Origin: Roseiarcus sp963805295
Lineage (GTDB): Bacteria; Pseudomonadota; Alphaproteobacteria; Rhizobiales; Beijerinckiaceae
NCBI GenBank assembly: GCA_963805295.1
Contig: CAWDTW010000106.1
Location: 1 to 64,000 of the forward strand
Direction: 5' to 3'
Length of the DNA: 64,000 nt
In this document: piece by piece, positions 19,666 through 28,818 of the stretch
Layout of the letters: every line of letters begins with the position of its first letter
Position numbering within the stretch: position 1 is the first letter of the stretch
Made by a program: the position numbers and the translations under genes
The notes under the pieces: generated by a model
The model's database searches: none
What the model saw: the letters and a program-made list of their open reading frames with translations, nothing else
What the model was told of the DNA's origin: nothing

Positions 19666-19836
19666 CCGACGCCGTTGCACGCATCCTCTGCCGCGACCGC
19701 CTGAACCTATGGTCGAGCGAGGCAGCGCGCTGCCTGAGGTGCGGCTCGCCACGGTCGGTCGATCTCGACGCCGCGGCGGGACTGGAAATCGCACATGTCG
19801 ATTGCGACGCCTTCTACGCTTCGGTCGAAAAGTGGG
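19662..19836 (+). pseudogene. dinB: DNA polymerase IV, N-terminal fragment
   Basis: The fragment begins MTDAVARILCRDRLNLW and has the small CLRCG-type segment seen in Hyphomicrobiales DinB. It then has IAHVDCDAFYASVEK, the first catalytic motif of Y-family polymerases with its metal-binding Asp. The match ends after VEK; the following sequence is unrelated. Roughly 350 codons are missing, including the second catalytic motif, so this copy cannot function. Confidence 0.8.
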
Positions 19837-20120
19837 ACAAGGTGGCCCCGCGCAGCGCGGCCTTTTTTGGCGGCGGTTTATTAAGCCGCCAAGGGTTCTG
19901 TCTGCCGCTGATTCAGGCTGCGGGCGTCGCGCCGTTCCATCGCCGTTTCGGGCAATTCCAGAGACTTGCGGCGCCTTTTCCATCGCATCCGCCCGCCCTC
20001 GGCCCTGCGGCCGCGTCCCGCCTGGGCGCGCTCCCCGGAGCCGACCGGGAACCAGTCGCCTGTTTTGCGGGAGGACCGAAGGGCGGCCGAGACGCGGCCG
20101 ACCCTCCGGGCCGCACGGGA

Positions 20121-20245
20121 GGGGTTCCAAGCCAGCCGGAACAAAATCCAAGCCGGACGGAACAAAATCCAAGCCGGATGGAACGAAATCCAAATTCGGC
20201 GGAACGAATTCCAAATTATTCGGAACGAAAACCAAACCCATTTTC
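20121..20245 (+). repeat. 21-bp tandem repeat, about 5-6 units
   Basis: Units of the form ACRAAATCCAAGCCGGAYGG follow each other every 21 bases (for example from 20141, 20162, 20183, 20204 and 20225), growing more AT-rich to the right. On the minus strand the units read as heptapeptides (GLDFVPS). The open frame there is a result of the 21-bp period, not evidence of a gene. The region 19837-20775 has no credible gene. Confidence 0.7.
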
Positions 20246-20272
20246 TTCCGTGAATTTAGGCTTTTCAGCGGG

Positions 20273-20286
20273 TTAGAGCGGAATCC
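20273..20286 (+). repeat. Solo IS630-type terminal repeat
   Basis: TTAGAGCGGAATCC is identical to the right end plus flanking TA of the IS630 element at 7661-8718. No transposase is nearby, so this is a relic end or part of a small non-autonomous element. Confidence 0.45.
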
Positions 20287-20345
20287 AGTCGAAAACGCCT
20301 TCACCGCTCCATTCCCCGGGCAAAGACCGCCTGGATGGCCGGGGA

Positions 20346-20366
20346 TCCCCGGGTTTGACCCGGGGA
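20346..20366. repeat. REP-like palindrome
   Basis: TCCCCGGGT, loop TTG, ACCCGGGGA: a 9-bp perfect stem flanked by GGCCGGGGA and CGGCC. It resembles repetitive extragenic palindromes of alphaproteobacteria. GATCTGTCCGG is repeated nearby, at about 20524 and 20550. Confidence 0.45.
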
Positions 20367-20869
20367 CGGCCTCGGCATAGGCCCCCGGTCGAGCCTCACC
20401 GACGGCGCCGGCCGCTGGCCGCGCATTGCCGATGTCGGTCGCATCCATGGGGACCAAGATAGTGCAGAATTCGATTTTCCGGAAGAAAGGGTAGTCAAAT
20501 GTTCGGAACGTATCGGTAGCACACGATCTGTCCGGTTTCGGGCGCCCAAGATCTGTCCGGCGGCGCGTGGCCCTCCCGGGCGAGATCTCCGATAGAATGC
20601 GCTGCCACTGCCAAATTTGGCGCTTCGCGGACGCGAGCTTAACAGCCAACCAGCGCCGGGGGCGCGCCATTATGGGTGAAGTGGTGGCGGGCGTCACGCG
20701 AGGCATGCGCAAGCCGCATAACGCCCAACACCTCACATGCTATTTTCGTGGCAGACTTCAAGCGGCGGCGTAACCTGATTGACGCTCCATTTTCGCAATT
20801 CGAAGCAGGATGGCTCGCCCGAGGAACTCGGCGATGCGATCATCCTCGTAGCGGGGTCGGAAGAGATGC

Positions 20870-21961
20870 TCACTGACGCCCGCCGACAACAATGGTCGGA
20901 ACGCTCGAGCCCCCGCCGCGCTCCATCAGGGTCGCGCGCCAATGCCAGACCGCGAGGCCGAAAAGGACGAGTGCGGTCGCCTGATGGGCGAGGGCCAGCG
21001 CGATCGGCACGGAAAAGAGCAGCGTTGCGACGCCTAGCCCGGCTTGCAGCGCCGCGACGCCGGCAATCAGCGCGGCCCGGCGCGCGAGCGCGGGCGGGGC
21101 CATGCGGAGCGCCGCGACGGCCTGAACAAACGCGAATGCGAGGACGGCGTAGGCGATCATGCGGTGGTCGAACTGCGCGGTCGCTGGATCGTCGAGCATC
21201 GAGCCGAGCGATCCGAAGGCCTCGGCGGGAAGAAAGCGCGAGCCCATCAGAGGCCACGTGTCGTAGATGAGCCCGGCGCGGAGGCCCGCGACGAGGGCGC
21301 CGAGGCCGAGCTGGAGCCAGACGAGAACCGCGAAAGCCGAGGCCGATATCGCAAACCCGCGCGGGACGGGGGCGCGCGCTCGATCGCCGAGGCCGACCGC
21401 GGCGTAAATGAGCGCCCCGAAGGTCGCAGCGGCGATCAGGAGGTGCAACGCCAGGCGATCCTGCGCGACCTCGGTGCGTTCGCTCAGGCCCGAGCTCACC
21501 ATCCACCAGCCGACGATCGGTTCGAGCGCCAAAAGCCCGGTCGCGACCGCGACCTCACGGCCGAGCGCGCCCCGGAATTGGCCGCGAAGCCAGAACCAGA
21601 GCGCAGGGACGATGAACGCCGCGCCGACGATGCGCGCGAGCAGCCGATGGCTCCATTCCCACCAGAAGATGGTCTTGAAGCCCTCGAGCGTCATGCCGGG
21701 GTTGAGCCGGGCGAATTGCGGGATTTCCTTGTAGCGGTCGAATTCGGCCTGCCAGTCGGCAGCGTCGAGCGGCGGCATGACCCCGGTCACCGGCTTCCAC
21801 TGGGTGATGGAGAGGCCCAATTCGGTGAGCCGCGTCGCCCCGCCGACGAGCACCATGGCGAAGACGAGCGCGACGACGGCGATGAGCCAGACGCGAACGT
21901 TGGCGTGGGGCTCGGCGCGCGCGGCCCGTGCGGCTATGGGCAAGGTGTCGATCGAGGCCAT
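20870..21961 (-). CDS. ctaA: Heme A synthase (COX15/CtaA type 2)
   Basis: 363 residues with eight predicted membrane helices. Converts heme O to heme A for aa3 oxidases. Conserved features are VGGATRLTELGLSITQWKP, the EWSHRLLARIVG helix with its heme-ligand His, DRLALHLLIA and QFDHRMIAYA with further His ligands, and AHQATALVLF. The segment LEPIVGWWMVSSGL differs slightly from the usual LQGxIGWWMV. No cytochrome oxidase genes are in the window. Confidence 0.92.
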   Translation of the reverse strand: MASIDTLPIAARAARAEPHANVRVWLIAVVALVFAMVLVGGATRLTELGLSITQWKPVTGVMPPLDAADWQAEFDRYKEIPQFARLNPGMTLEGFKTIFWWEWSHRLLARIVGAAFIVPALWFWLRGQFRGALGREVAVATGLLALEPIVGWWMVSSGLSERTEVAQDRLALHLLIAAATFGALIYAAVGLGDRARAPVPRGFAISASAFAVLVWLQLGLGALVAGLRAGLIYDTWPLMGSRFLPAEAFGSLGSMLDDPATAQFDHRMIAYAVLAFAFVQAVAALRMAPPALARRAALIAGVAALQAGLGVATLLFSVPIALALAHQATALVLFGLAVWHWRATLMERGGGSSVPTIVVGGRQ

Positions 21962-22057
21962 CGGGTCCGTACGTTTCGGGTCGTTGAGGCGCGTGTTCTC
22001 GCCCGAGCGCGCCGAAGGGGCAACGCCATAAGCCCTCCGCTCGACGCCGCTCCGATT

Positions 22058-22867
22058 TCAGACGATGACCCGCCGGTAGAGGTGCCAGGTCGTGTGGCCG
22101 AGGACCGGGAAGACGACGAGCAACGCGACGAACAGGGTCACGAACGAAACCGCCAGGTCCGCCCCGATCACGACCGCCCAGGCGAGCATCGTGCGCGGAT
22201 TGGCCAGCACCACCCGGACGCTGGTCGTCATAGCCGTGACGAAGTCGACGTCGCGATCGACGACGAGGGGCGGCGACACCGCGGTGAAGGAAAAGACGAT
22301 CAGCGCGATGATCGCCCCGATCCCATTGCCGACGAGGAGGAAGGTCAGACCGTAGGTGGTGGTGAAGACGTTGGTGAAGAGTTCGGTCAGCGACGGAACG
22401 TGCACGCCGTAGAACATCAGGAACAAAAAGACCGCAAGATCCAGCCAGATGATGAGGGTGAAGAGGCTCACCAGGGCAAGCCAGCCGAGGTCCTTGCCGG
22501 TGCGGTTCCAGACGGCCGCCAAGACCACGGACCACGACAGAGGCTCGCCGGCCTCGAGCCGGCGCGAGATCTCGTAAGTTCCCGCCGCGCCGAAGGGCGA
22601 GAGCAGGGCGAAGCCCATCATGAACGGATAGGCGAGATAGAAATAGCCGACCGCGAACGCGATCCAGAGGACCAGCCATCCGCCGACCGCGTAGACCGCG
22701 CCGAAGAACATGCCGTATTTCGGCGCGCGGCTGAAATCCCGGACGCCCTCGGCGATGCACTCCATCAGATCGGCGATGTCGATGCTGCGGATCTCCAAAG
22801 GCGGCTTGCCGGCGTCCGCGGCGGGGCTGTTGGCCGCTGGCGGCCCGGCGTCAAGCACAATCCCCAT
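22058..22867 (-). CDS. DUF2189 integral membrane protein
   Basis: 269 residues. After a soluble N-terminus (IRSIDIADLMECIAEGVRDF) come about six membrane helices. FALLSPFGAAGTYEISRRLE and SFTAVSPPLVVDRDVDF are typical of DUF2189 (sometimes labelled cytochrome c oxidase subunit I-like). Function unknown. It lies upstream of ctaA on the same strand with a gap of about 95 bases. Confidence 0.82.
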   Translation of the reverse strand: MGIVLDAGPPAANSPAADAGKPPLEIRSIDIADLMECIAEGVRDFSRAPKYGMFFGAVYAVGGWLVLWIAFAVGYFYLAYPFMMGFALLSPFGAAGTYEISRRLEAGEPLSWSVVLAAVWNRTGKDLGWLALVSLFTLIIWLDLAVFLFLMFYGVHVPSLTELFTNVFTTTYGLTFLLVGNGIGAIIALIVFSFTAVSPPLVVDRDVDFVTAMTTSVRVVLANPRTMLAWAVVIGADLAVSFVTLFVALLVVFPVLGHTTWHLYRRVIV

Positions 22868-23095
22868 TCGGTTGCTCCCATGTCCTTAAGCCTCTTGCGG
22901 GCGCTTGGGCGATAGGAACACGTTCCGAGCCCGTAATCAACGCTTTCGTACGACTTTCGGCTACATTGACCAAGGGGCGGCGCCGGCGGAGGCGCCTCGC
23001 AAAAGCAACGCTGCATTGCGGCGAAAAACATTGCCGATTCGCCCGCGCTGTGGCATGAGCCCGCATCCCCGACAATCAATCGCTTCAGGAGCGCG

Positions 23096-23512
23096 ATGTC
23101 TTTTTTGAATGGTAACAGCTTTGCCGACCGCCAAGCGGCCGCCGCCAAGGCGCGCAAGGCGATGGCTGAGAAGTTTCTCGCCAATTCCAAACACGACCCT
23201 TCCGACCCGGCCGTGATCGAGCGGGAGGCCAAGCGAAAAGCGATTCTCGAGGCCCGCGCGCTGCGGGACGCCGAGCGCGCCAAGCGCAAGGCCGAGGACG
23301 CCGCCGCCGAAACCGCCCGCAAAGCCGCCGAAGAAGCCGCCCGGCAGGAGCAGCTTCGGCTCGCGGCGCTCGCCCGCGAGGCCGAGGCCCAGCGTCTGCG
23401 GGAAGAGGAGGAGAGGCTCGAGTACGAGCGCAAGCTCGAGCGCGACGCGCGCTACGCCGCCCGCAAGGAGCGCAAGCAGAAGAAGAAATCCGCGTCCGAG
23501 AGGTACGGCTGA
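23096..23512 (+). CDS. DUF6481 charged helical protein
   Basis: 138 residues, mostly Ala, Arg, Lys and Glu, predicted to form one long helix or coiled coil (residues 12-130). It starts MSFLNGNSFADRQAAAAKAR, as in DUF6481 proteins of Hyphomicrobiales. GGAGCGCG precedes the ATG. No catalytic motif; function unknown. Relatives are often a little shorter. Confidence 0.75.
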   Translation: MSFLNGNSFADRQAAAAKARKAMAEKFLANSKHDPSDPAVIEREAKRKAILEARALRDAERAKRKAEDAAAETARKAAEEAARQEQLRLAALAREAEAQRLREEEERLEYERKLERDARYAARKERKQKKKSASERYG

Positions 23513-23595
23513 ACGATCCGCGCTTCGTTGATCCGGGAGCGCAACTCGGGCGCGAGGACCCGCGGATTTCAATTTCCGGAGAGCGGAGCGAGGAC

Positions 23596-24906
23596 GTGAC
23601 CGAAAAACCGCTGCGCCTGGGCGTCGCCGGCCTCGGCGTGGTCGGGACTAGCCTCATTCATTTGCTGCGGAGGCGACGCGCAGAGTTCGTCGCGCGCGCG
23701 GGCCGCGAATGCGTGCTCGCCGCGTACAGCGCGCGCCAAAGGCGCGACCGGGGCGTCGATCTCGGCGGCGCGCTTTTCTTCGACAACGCCGCTGCGATGG
23801 CCGCGTCCGCCGACATCGATGTCTTCGTCGAATTGATCGGCGGGGCGGACGGCGTCGCCTTCGAGGCGGTCAAGGCGGCGCTGGCGCGCGGCCTGCCGGT
23901 GGTCACCGCCAACAAGGCGATGCTCGCCGCGCACGGGATGAGGCTCGCGGCCTTATCCGAATCGCACGATGCGCCGCTCTTCTTCGAGGCCGCGGTCGGC
24001 GGCGGCATTCCGGTCATCAAGACCTTGCGGGAGAGCCTCGCCGGAAACGCGATCGAGCGTGTCTCCGGCATCCTCAACGGCACCTGCAACTACATCCTGT
24101 CGCGCATGGAGACGGAGAAGCTGCCGTTCGACGTCTGCCTCGCCGAGGCGCAACGGCTCGGCTACGCCGAAGCCGATCCGACCTTCGACGTTGGCGGCTT
24201 CGACACGGCGCACAAGCTCGCCATTCTCGCGTCCCTCGCCTTCGGCTTCAAGATCGATGCGGCGGCGGTCTCGGTCGAGGGCATCGAATCGATCACGCTC
24301 GCCGATCTGGCCGCGGCCGACGAACTCGGCTTCCGCATCAAGCTGCTGGGCGTCGCCGAGCGCACGCCTCACGGCGTGGAGCAGCGCGTCCACCCGACCA
24401 TGGTCTCGAAGAGCGCGCCGCTCGCCCAGACCATGGGCGTGCTCAACGCGGTCTCGATCGACGGCGACGCGATCGGCGAACTGACGCTCGTCGGTCCAGG
24501 CGCCGGCGGCGACGCGACCGCCTCGGCGGTGGCCGCCGACATCGTCGACATCGCTCGCGGGACGCGCCTGCCTGCGTTCGGACGTCCCGCCGCTTCGCTC
24601 GTCGACGCCGACCGCGTGCCGATGCAGCGCCACGAGGGCGGCTATTACGTGCGCCTTGCGGTGGTCGACCGGCCGGGCGCCATGGGGGCGATCGCGGCGC
24701 GGATGGGCGAGCGGATGATCTCCCTCGAAGCGATCATGCAGAAGCGCGCCTCGAAAGAAGCCGCCGCGGCCGGCGTCGTCCCGGTCGTGCTGATGACGCA
24801 TGGCACTACCGAGGCCTCCATTCGCGACGCGCTGGCGCATGCGGTGCAGGACGGCGTGGTGCGAGAAAAGCCTCAGGTCATCCGCATCGAGCGCGAGGCG
24901 GTTTGA
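23596..24906 (+). CDS. hom: Homoserine dehydrogenase
   Basis: 436 residues. Reduces aspartate semialdehyde to homoserine for Thr and Met synthesis. N-terminal NAD(P)-binding GVAGLGVVGTSLI, catalytic-domain signature AAVGGGIPVIKTLRE followed by SGILNGTCNYIL, the substrate-site AEADPTFDVGGFDTAHK, and a C-terminal ACT domain (YYVRLAVVDRPGAMGAIAAR), which implies feedback control by Thr. GTG 23596 has GGAGCGAGGAC upstream. In relatives glpX and recJ follow; here other genes intervene before recJ. Confidence 0.95.
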   Translation: MTEKPLRLGVAGLGVVGTSLIHLLRRRRAEFVARAGRECVLAAYSARQRRDRGVDLGGALFFDNAAAMAASADIDVFVELIGGADGVAFEAVKAALARGLPVVTANKAMLAAHGMRLAALSESHDAPLFFEAAVGGGIPVIKTLRESLAGNAIERVSGILNGTCNYILSRMETEKLPFDVCLAEAQRLGYAEADPTFDVGGFDTAHKLAILASLAFGFKIDAAAVSVEGIESITLADLAAADELGFRIKLLGVAERTPHGVEQRVHPTMVSKSAPLAQTMGVLNAVSIDGDAIGELTLVGPGAGGDATASAVAADIVDIARGTRLPAFGRPAASLVDADRVPMQRHEGGYYVRLAVVDRPGAMGAIAARMGERMISLEAIMQKRASKEAAAAGVVPVVLMTHGTTEASIRDALAHAVQDGVVREKPQVIRIEREAV

Positions 24907-25111
24907 GGCGCGCCGGCGCCGACTCGCGGCTTATGTCTGGCGGCTTCGAGCCGGTTGCGCTTGGATGGGATCGGTCCGGCGGCAGGCGGCGGCTCAGCCG
25001 AACTCCACATTAACAGTTGAAAACGGTGAATGTCTCGCCTTTCGCCGGGGTTACGCCGAAATCGCCTCAAAAAGCTGCCTGATACCAGCAACTTGCGCAA
25101 GAATTCCCTAC

Positions 25112-25182
25112 GCAAGCCAAACAGGGAATTCATTCGGCCGGGCAGGGAATTCTTTCGGCGAAGATCGCGCGAGCAGGGCATT
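25112..25182. repeat. Helix-phased CAGGGAATT repeats (locus B)
   Basis: CAGGGAATT at 25122 and 25143, CAGGGCATT at 25174 (spacings 21 and 31), with an inverted AATTCCCTA at 25112. It lies in the 378-base gap between hom and the VOC gene, which has no other feature I can support. Confidence 0.65.
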
Positions 25183-25284
25183 TGCCGTTCCCTCGGACGA
25201 GGGGAGATTCCGCTCGCCGATTCCGTCGAAGCGCATAATGCTCTAGACCGGGAGAGGGGACACAGAAGCTGTGTGGAGGAGACG

Positions 25285-25704
25285 ATGCCCGAACCGGCGC
25301 CGCCGGTCGATGGTCTGCTCGAGACCTCGCTCTACGCGCGCGATCTCAAGCAAACCGCGGCCTTTTATCGGGAGCTGTTCGAATTCAGGACGCTCGTCGA
25401 CAGCCCCCGGCTTGTCGCCTTCGAGGTCGCCGCGCGGCACGTGCTGCTGGTTTTCCAGGCCGGCGCGACCGAGGACGACGTCGTCGACGCGCGAGGAACG
25501 ATCCCGGGCCATGACGGGCGCGGACGCCTGCACTTGGCGTTGTCGATCGCCGCCCCCGATCTCGAGGCGTGGCGGGGGCGGCTCGGCGAGCGCGCAATCG
25601 CAATTTCCGGCGAGTACCGCTGGCCGCGCGGCGGGACGAGCCTCTACTTCCGCGATCCGGACGGCTCCCTGGTGGAGCTGGCGACGCCCGGTCTTTGGTG
25701 GTGA
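25285..25704 (+). CDS. VOC-family (glyoxalase/bleomycin resistance-like) protein
   Basis: 139 residues, one full vicinal-oxygen-chelate domain: LLETSLYARDLKQTAAFYRE at the start, RLHLALSIAAPDLEAWRGRL in the middle and SLYFRDPDGSLVELATPGLW at the end. Metal ligands may be His (HLALS) and Glu (LVELATP). GGAGGAGACG precedes the ATG. Substrate unknown; could be a glyoxalase, dioxygenase or resistance protein. Confidence 0.85.
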   Translation: MPEPAPPVDGLLETSLYARDLKQTAAFYRELFEFRTLVDSPRLVAFEVAARHVLLVFQAGATEDDVVDARGTIPGHDGRGRLHLALSIAAPDLEAWRGRLGERAIAISGEYRWPRGGTSLYFRDPDGSLVELATPGLWW

Positions 25705-26055
25705 TCGGGCGCAACTGCGGCGGGCCCAAAAGTTCCCGGCAGGTTTCGAAGCGTAGTGACGACCAACTGAGCCGCTCGATTATGAACAGATGGTAATGTT
25801 GAACACCGTCAAGGCGCGAGAAGTTGAAGGATTCGGCCGTCTTTCCCGGATATCGACCCGATTTTGACGCCATTTCGCCGTTCTCCCGGCTAAACTCTTG
25901 ACAATCAGCTTTGCCTCTCGAGGACACCCCTCGGGGCAATGCGCCTCTCGGGCGCCAAACGGCGAAATGCCGCCTTTCGAAGCTGGATAGGAAAAGACCT
26001 GGGCTCCGTGAGCGGCGGCGCCGTTTCCACCCGAACAACGGAAACGGAGGTCATC
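25705..26055. other. Intergenic region without a gene
   Basis: A TTGACA box (25898-25903) is followed by a C/G-rich stretch with imperfect palindromes. It may hold the promoter of the small secreted protein gene. I see no reading frame, repeat or RNA gene that I would defend. Confidence 0.35.
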
Positions 26056-26379
26056 ATGCGCACAATGTCGAAGAACATCGTCGCAACGTCGCTCACGGCG
26101 CTCCTCATCGGTCTGACCGCGACAACCTCGGACGCCGCATTCGTCGGCCACGGCCGAACGGGCGGCGCCTGGCACGGCGGCGGCTGGCACGGCGGGCGGC
26201 ACGGCGGCGGCTGGGGTCCGGGCGTCGGTCTCGGCATCGCAGGCGGCCTCGCCACCGGAGCGATCGTCGGCTCCCTGGCCGCGCCTTACGCCTATGGCGG
26301 ATGTTACCAGCAGTATCAGCCCGTCTACGACGCGGCGGGCGCCTATATCGGCAGTCAGCTGGTCAACGTCTGCTACTGA
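26056..26379 (+). CDS. Small secreted Gly/His/Trp-rich protein
   Basis: 107 residues. Signal peptide MRTMSKNIVATSLTALLIGL ending near SDA. A HGGGWHGG low-complexity segment is followed by a glycine-rich hydrophobic helix (GVGLGIAGGLATGAIVGSL) and a C-terminus with two cysteines (YGGCYQQY, VNVCY) that could form a disulfide. GGAGG is 6 bases before the ATG. Common type of uncharacterised envelope protein in this order. Confidence 0.8.
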   Translation: MRTMSKNIVATSLTALLIGLTATTSDAAFVGHGRTGGAWHGGGWHGGRHGGGWGPGVGLGIAGGLATGAIVGSLAAPYAYGGCYQQYQPVYDAAGAYIGSQLVNVCY

Positions 26380-26430
26380 GCGAGCGCAAGGCCCGTCTCC
26401 GAAGCGCGGAGAGGGGCCGCTCCTTAGCGG

Positions 26431-27206
26431 CTACGGGATTTCCGCCATTACGCTGACGATGGGCTCCGGCTGAACTTGCACTGGGCCGGTGAAGGGGTGA
26501 TCGATGGAAATGATCACCACCAGACCGAGGGTGACCAGCACGGACAATGCGCCGGTCATCGTGACTTGCGCCAAAAGATTCTCGCTGCCGAAGAACAGGG
26601 TGAAGCCGACGGTCAGGAGCGCGCCGGCGAACAGCGCGGCCCAGACGACGTTGGGAACGAGTCCCGTCGCCAGATGGATCCTGAACTCGGCGGGCGGCGG
26701 TCACGTTGTCGATCTGCGTGAACACCTCCGCCATATCGGCCGTTTCCCGCGTGCCCGTGCGGCCTAGCGCCAGCGCGGCGTCATACACGCCATCCAGCGC
26801 CTGCCCCGTCGCACGGCTTTCGAACTCGCCCGCCATCGCCGGCCACTCGTTGTTGATCGCGGAGCTTGCGTAATTCTTGAGCGCGCCTCTCAAAGCGACC
26901 GCTTCCGCGTCCTTGCCCTCGGCGTAGCGGAGGAGGGCGGCGATCGACCCCGCCTCCTGTTCGACGGCGTTCTCCGCCGCGTTGAATTTCTCCCACACCG
27001 CAATGACCGTGAAGCCGAGAAGGACGGCATAGATGACGCCGACGGTGGCGAACTTGAAACCGGCGATATCGTTGTTTTGCACGAGCCGTTCGACGCCGAC
27101 CCAGCGGTGGATGAACGCCTGTGCGCCCATAGCGAGAGCCGTAGGGATGACGACGAGCAGAAGGACGGTGATCCAGAGCGGAAGGCTCGACAGAAAGTAT
27201 GACATG
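26431..27206 (-). CDS. DUF4239 (bestrophin-like) membrane protein, one frameshift
   Basis: About 258 residues: two N-terminal helices (LPLWITVLLLVVIPTALAMG; ATVGVIYAVLLGFTVIAVWE), a helical soluble region and two C-terminal helices (VVWAALFAGALLTVGFTLFF; SVLVTLGLVVIISI). The frame shifts near 26695: DNVTAARR continues as FRIHLATGLVPN, ending EPIVSVMAEIP. GGGGAGC precedes the ATG. Function unknown; distant relatives are anion channels. Convergent with the small secreted protein gene. Confidence 0.82.
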
Positions 27207-27310
27207 AAAAGCTCCCCCGGATCGAGACTGCGCGGCCGCCGGATCCAAGGCGCCCCGGGGCCGCGAGGCCAAGGAATTGATACCGGCAATGGGGCGGGAG
27301 TCCAGGCGCG

Positions 27311-27796
27311 TCAGCTGACGGGAAGATGCGCATGCGTTTTCGCGCAGCGCCGGCACAACCCCTGCGCCTCGATCATCACCCGCCGGAGCGCGAAGCCGGC
27401 CGCCGCGGCCGAGCCCGCGAGCGCGCGCATGACCTCGACGTCCTCGATCTCTTCGCTCCGCCCGCAGGCTTCGCAAATAAGCAGCATGCCATGGTGGGCG
27501 TGGCCGAGATGCTCGCAGGGCGCGTAGGCGTTGAGGCTCTCGATCTTGTGGACGAAGCCGTGTTCGAGAAAGAAGTCGAGCGTTCTATAGACCGTCGGCG
27601 GGGCGACCTGCTTGCCGTCGCGGCGGGAGAGTTCTTCCAGGATCGCATAGGCGCCGAGCGGGGCGACGCTGTCGCTGAAGATGTCGAGCACCCGCCGGCG
27701 AAGCGGCGTCAGCTGGAAGCCCTGACGCAGGCAGGCGAGCTCGACCCGCGCCGCCCAGGTCGCCGGATCATGTTCGCAGCCGCAAGCGTTCGCCAT
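27311..27796 (-). CDS. zur: Zinc uptake regulator Zur (Fur family)
   Basis: 161 residues. Winged helix (LTPLRRRVLDIFSDSVAPLG; PPTVYRTLDFFLEHGFVHKI), then the metal-binding dimer domain with CEHLGHAHHGMLLICEACG and C-terminal CRRC, the structural zinc pair. The short Cys/His-rich start (CGCEHDPATW) is typical of Zur. ATG 27796 has GAGGTGACG upstream; the TTG at 27817 is less likely. It is divergent from znuA, with a Zur-box palindrome between them. Zinc-bound Zur should repress the transporter. Confidence 0.92.
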   Translation of the reverse strand: MANACGCEHDPATWAARVELACLRQGFQLTPLRRRVLDIFSDSVAPLGAYAILEELSRRDGKQVAPPTVYRTLDFFLEHGFVHKIESLNAYAPCEHLGHAHHGMLLICEACGRSEEIEDVEVMRALAGSAAAAGFALRRVMIEAQGLCRRCAKTHAHLPVS

Positions 27797-27875
27797 CGTC
27801 ACCTCGATCAAGTCCAACCTAGCATGACGAACGCCGCCGGTCGCGCGGCCGTTCAGCAGGGGTTGCGCCCCGCAC

Positions 27876-27890
27876 TGTTATAACATAACA
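27876..27890. promoter_or_regulatory. Zur box
   Basis: TGTTAT-AAC-ATAACA, a perfect 6+3+6 inverted repeat, 42 bases before the likely znuA start and 80 bases before zur. It agrees with the GTTATANNATAAC-type sites known for alphaproteobacterial Zur. It could control both divergent genes. Confidence 0.8.
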
Positions 27891-27931
27891 CTCCGCGCTC
27901 GTGCAGGCGACGCAGCCGCCGAGGACACTAC

Positions 27932-28818
27932 ATGACCAGAGGACCTTCTCTTATGACGGCGGCGTTCTCGCCGCGGCTTTGGCGCTTTGCGCCTTGAGCG
28001 CGCCGGCCCTCGCGGACCCGGTCAAGGTCGTCGCGGCCGAGAATTTCTACGGCGACCTCGCGAACCAGATCGGCGGCGACAATGTCGCGGTGACGAGCAT
28101 CCTCAGCAGTCCGGACGAAGACCCGCATCTCTTCGAGGCGAGCCCGGATACCGCGAAGGCGCTGACCGACGCCAAGGTCGTCATCGTCAACGGCGTCGAC
28201 TACGACCCCTGGATGGAGAAGCTGCTCAGCGCCCACAAGGCGCCCGGCCGCAAGGAAATCATCGTCGGCGCGCTGGTCGGCCACAAGCCCGGCGACAATC
28301 CGCATCTGTGGTATGACCCGGCCTATATGAAAGCCGCGGGCAAGGCGCTCGTCGCCGATCTCATCGCCGTCGATCCGGCGCATAAGGCGGACTACGAACA
28401 GGGCTACGCGAAGTTCCTCGATTCGCTGAAGCCCCTGGACGACAAGATCGCGGCGATGCGCAAGTCCTACGCCGGCCAGCCGGTCACCGCTTCGGAGCCG
28501 GTGTTCGGCTATCAGGCCGGCCTGATCGGCCTCAAGGTCCACAACGAGAAATACGCCCTCGCGATCATGAACAACGCCGAGCCGACCCCCTCGGAAGTGG
28601 CTGGCTTCGAGAACGATCTCAAGGGCAAGAAGGTGAAGGCGATGCTCTACAACGCCCAGGCGAGCGAACCGGCGGTGGGGAAACTCGTGGATTTAGCCAA
28701 GGCTAACGGCATCCCCGTCGTCGGCGTCTCTGAGACCGAGCCGCCGAACTCGACCTATCAGGCCTGGATGATGGGGCAGTTGGACGCACTCGACAAGGCG
28801 CTCGGCCCGACCCAGTGA
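27932..28818 (+). CDS. znuA: Zinc ABC transporter, periplasmic binding protein
   Basis: About 295 residues. Captures Zn in the periplasm for ZnuBC. Metal-site histidines are expected in DEDPHLFE and GDNPHLWYDP; there is no long His-rich loop. The mature part starts ADPVKVVAAENFYGDL. The signal peptide is cut by a probable missing base near 27968: MTAAF continues as LAAALALCALSAPALA. I therefore prefer ATG 27932 or 27953 to the in-frame GTG 27901, which lies only 11 bases past the Zur box. The stop overlaps znuC (GTGA). Confidence 0.9.

Noticed and set aside
19534..20736. 400-codon minus-strand ORF with FVPSGLD repeats
   Set aside because: The open frame comes from the 21-bp repeat period and covers the DinB fragment and the REP region.
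21044..22915. 623-codon plus-strand ORF opposite ctaA and DUF2189
   Set aside because: It spans two real genes and the gap between them, and it is highly charged; antisense artefact.
23709..25013. 434-codon plus-strand ORF within hom
   Set aside because: Arg/Gly-rich frame +1 shadow of homoserine dehydrogenase, with no recognisable domain.
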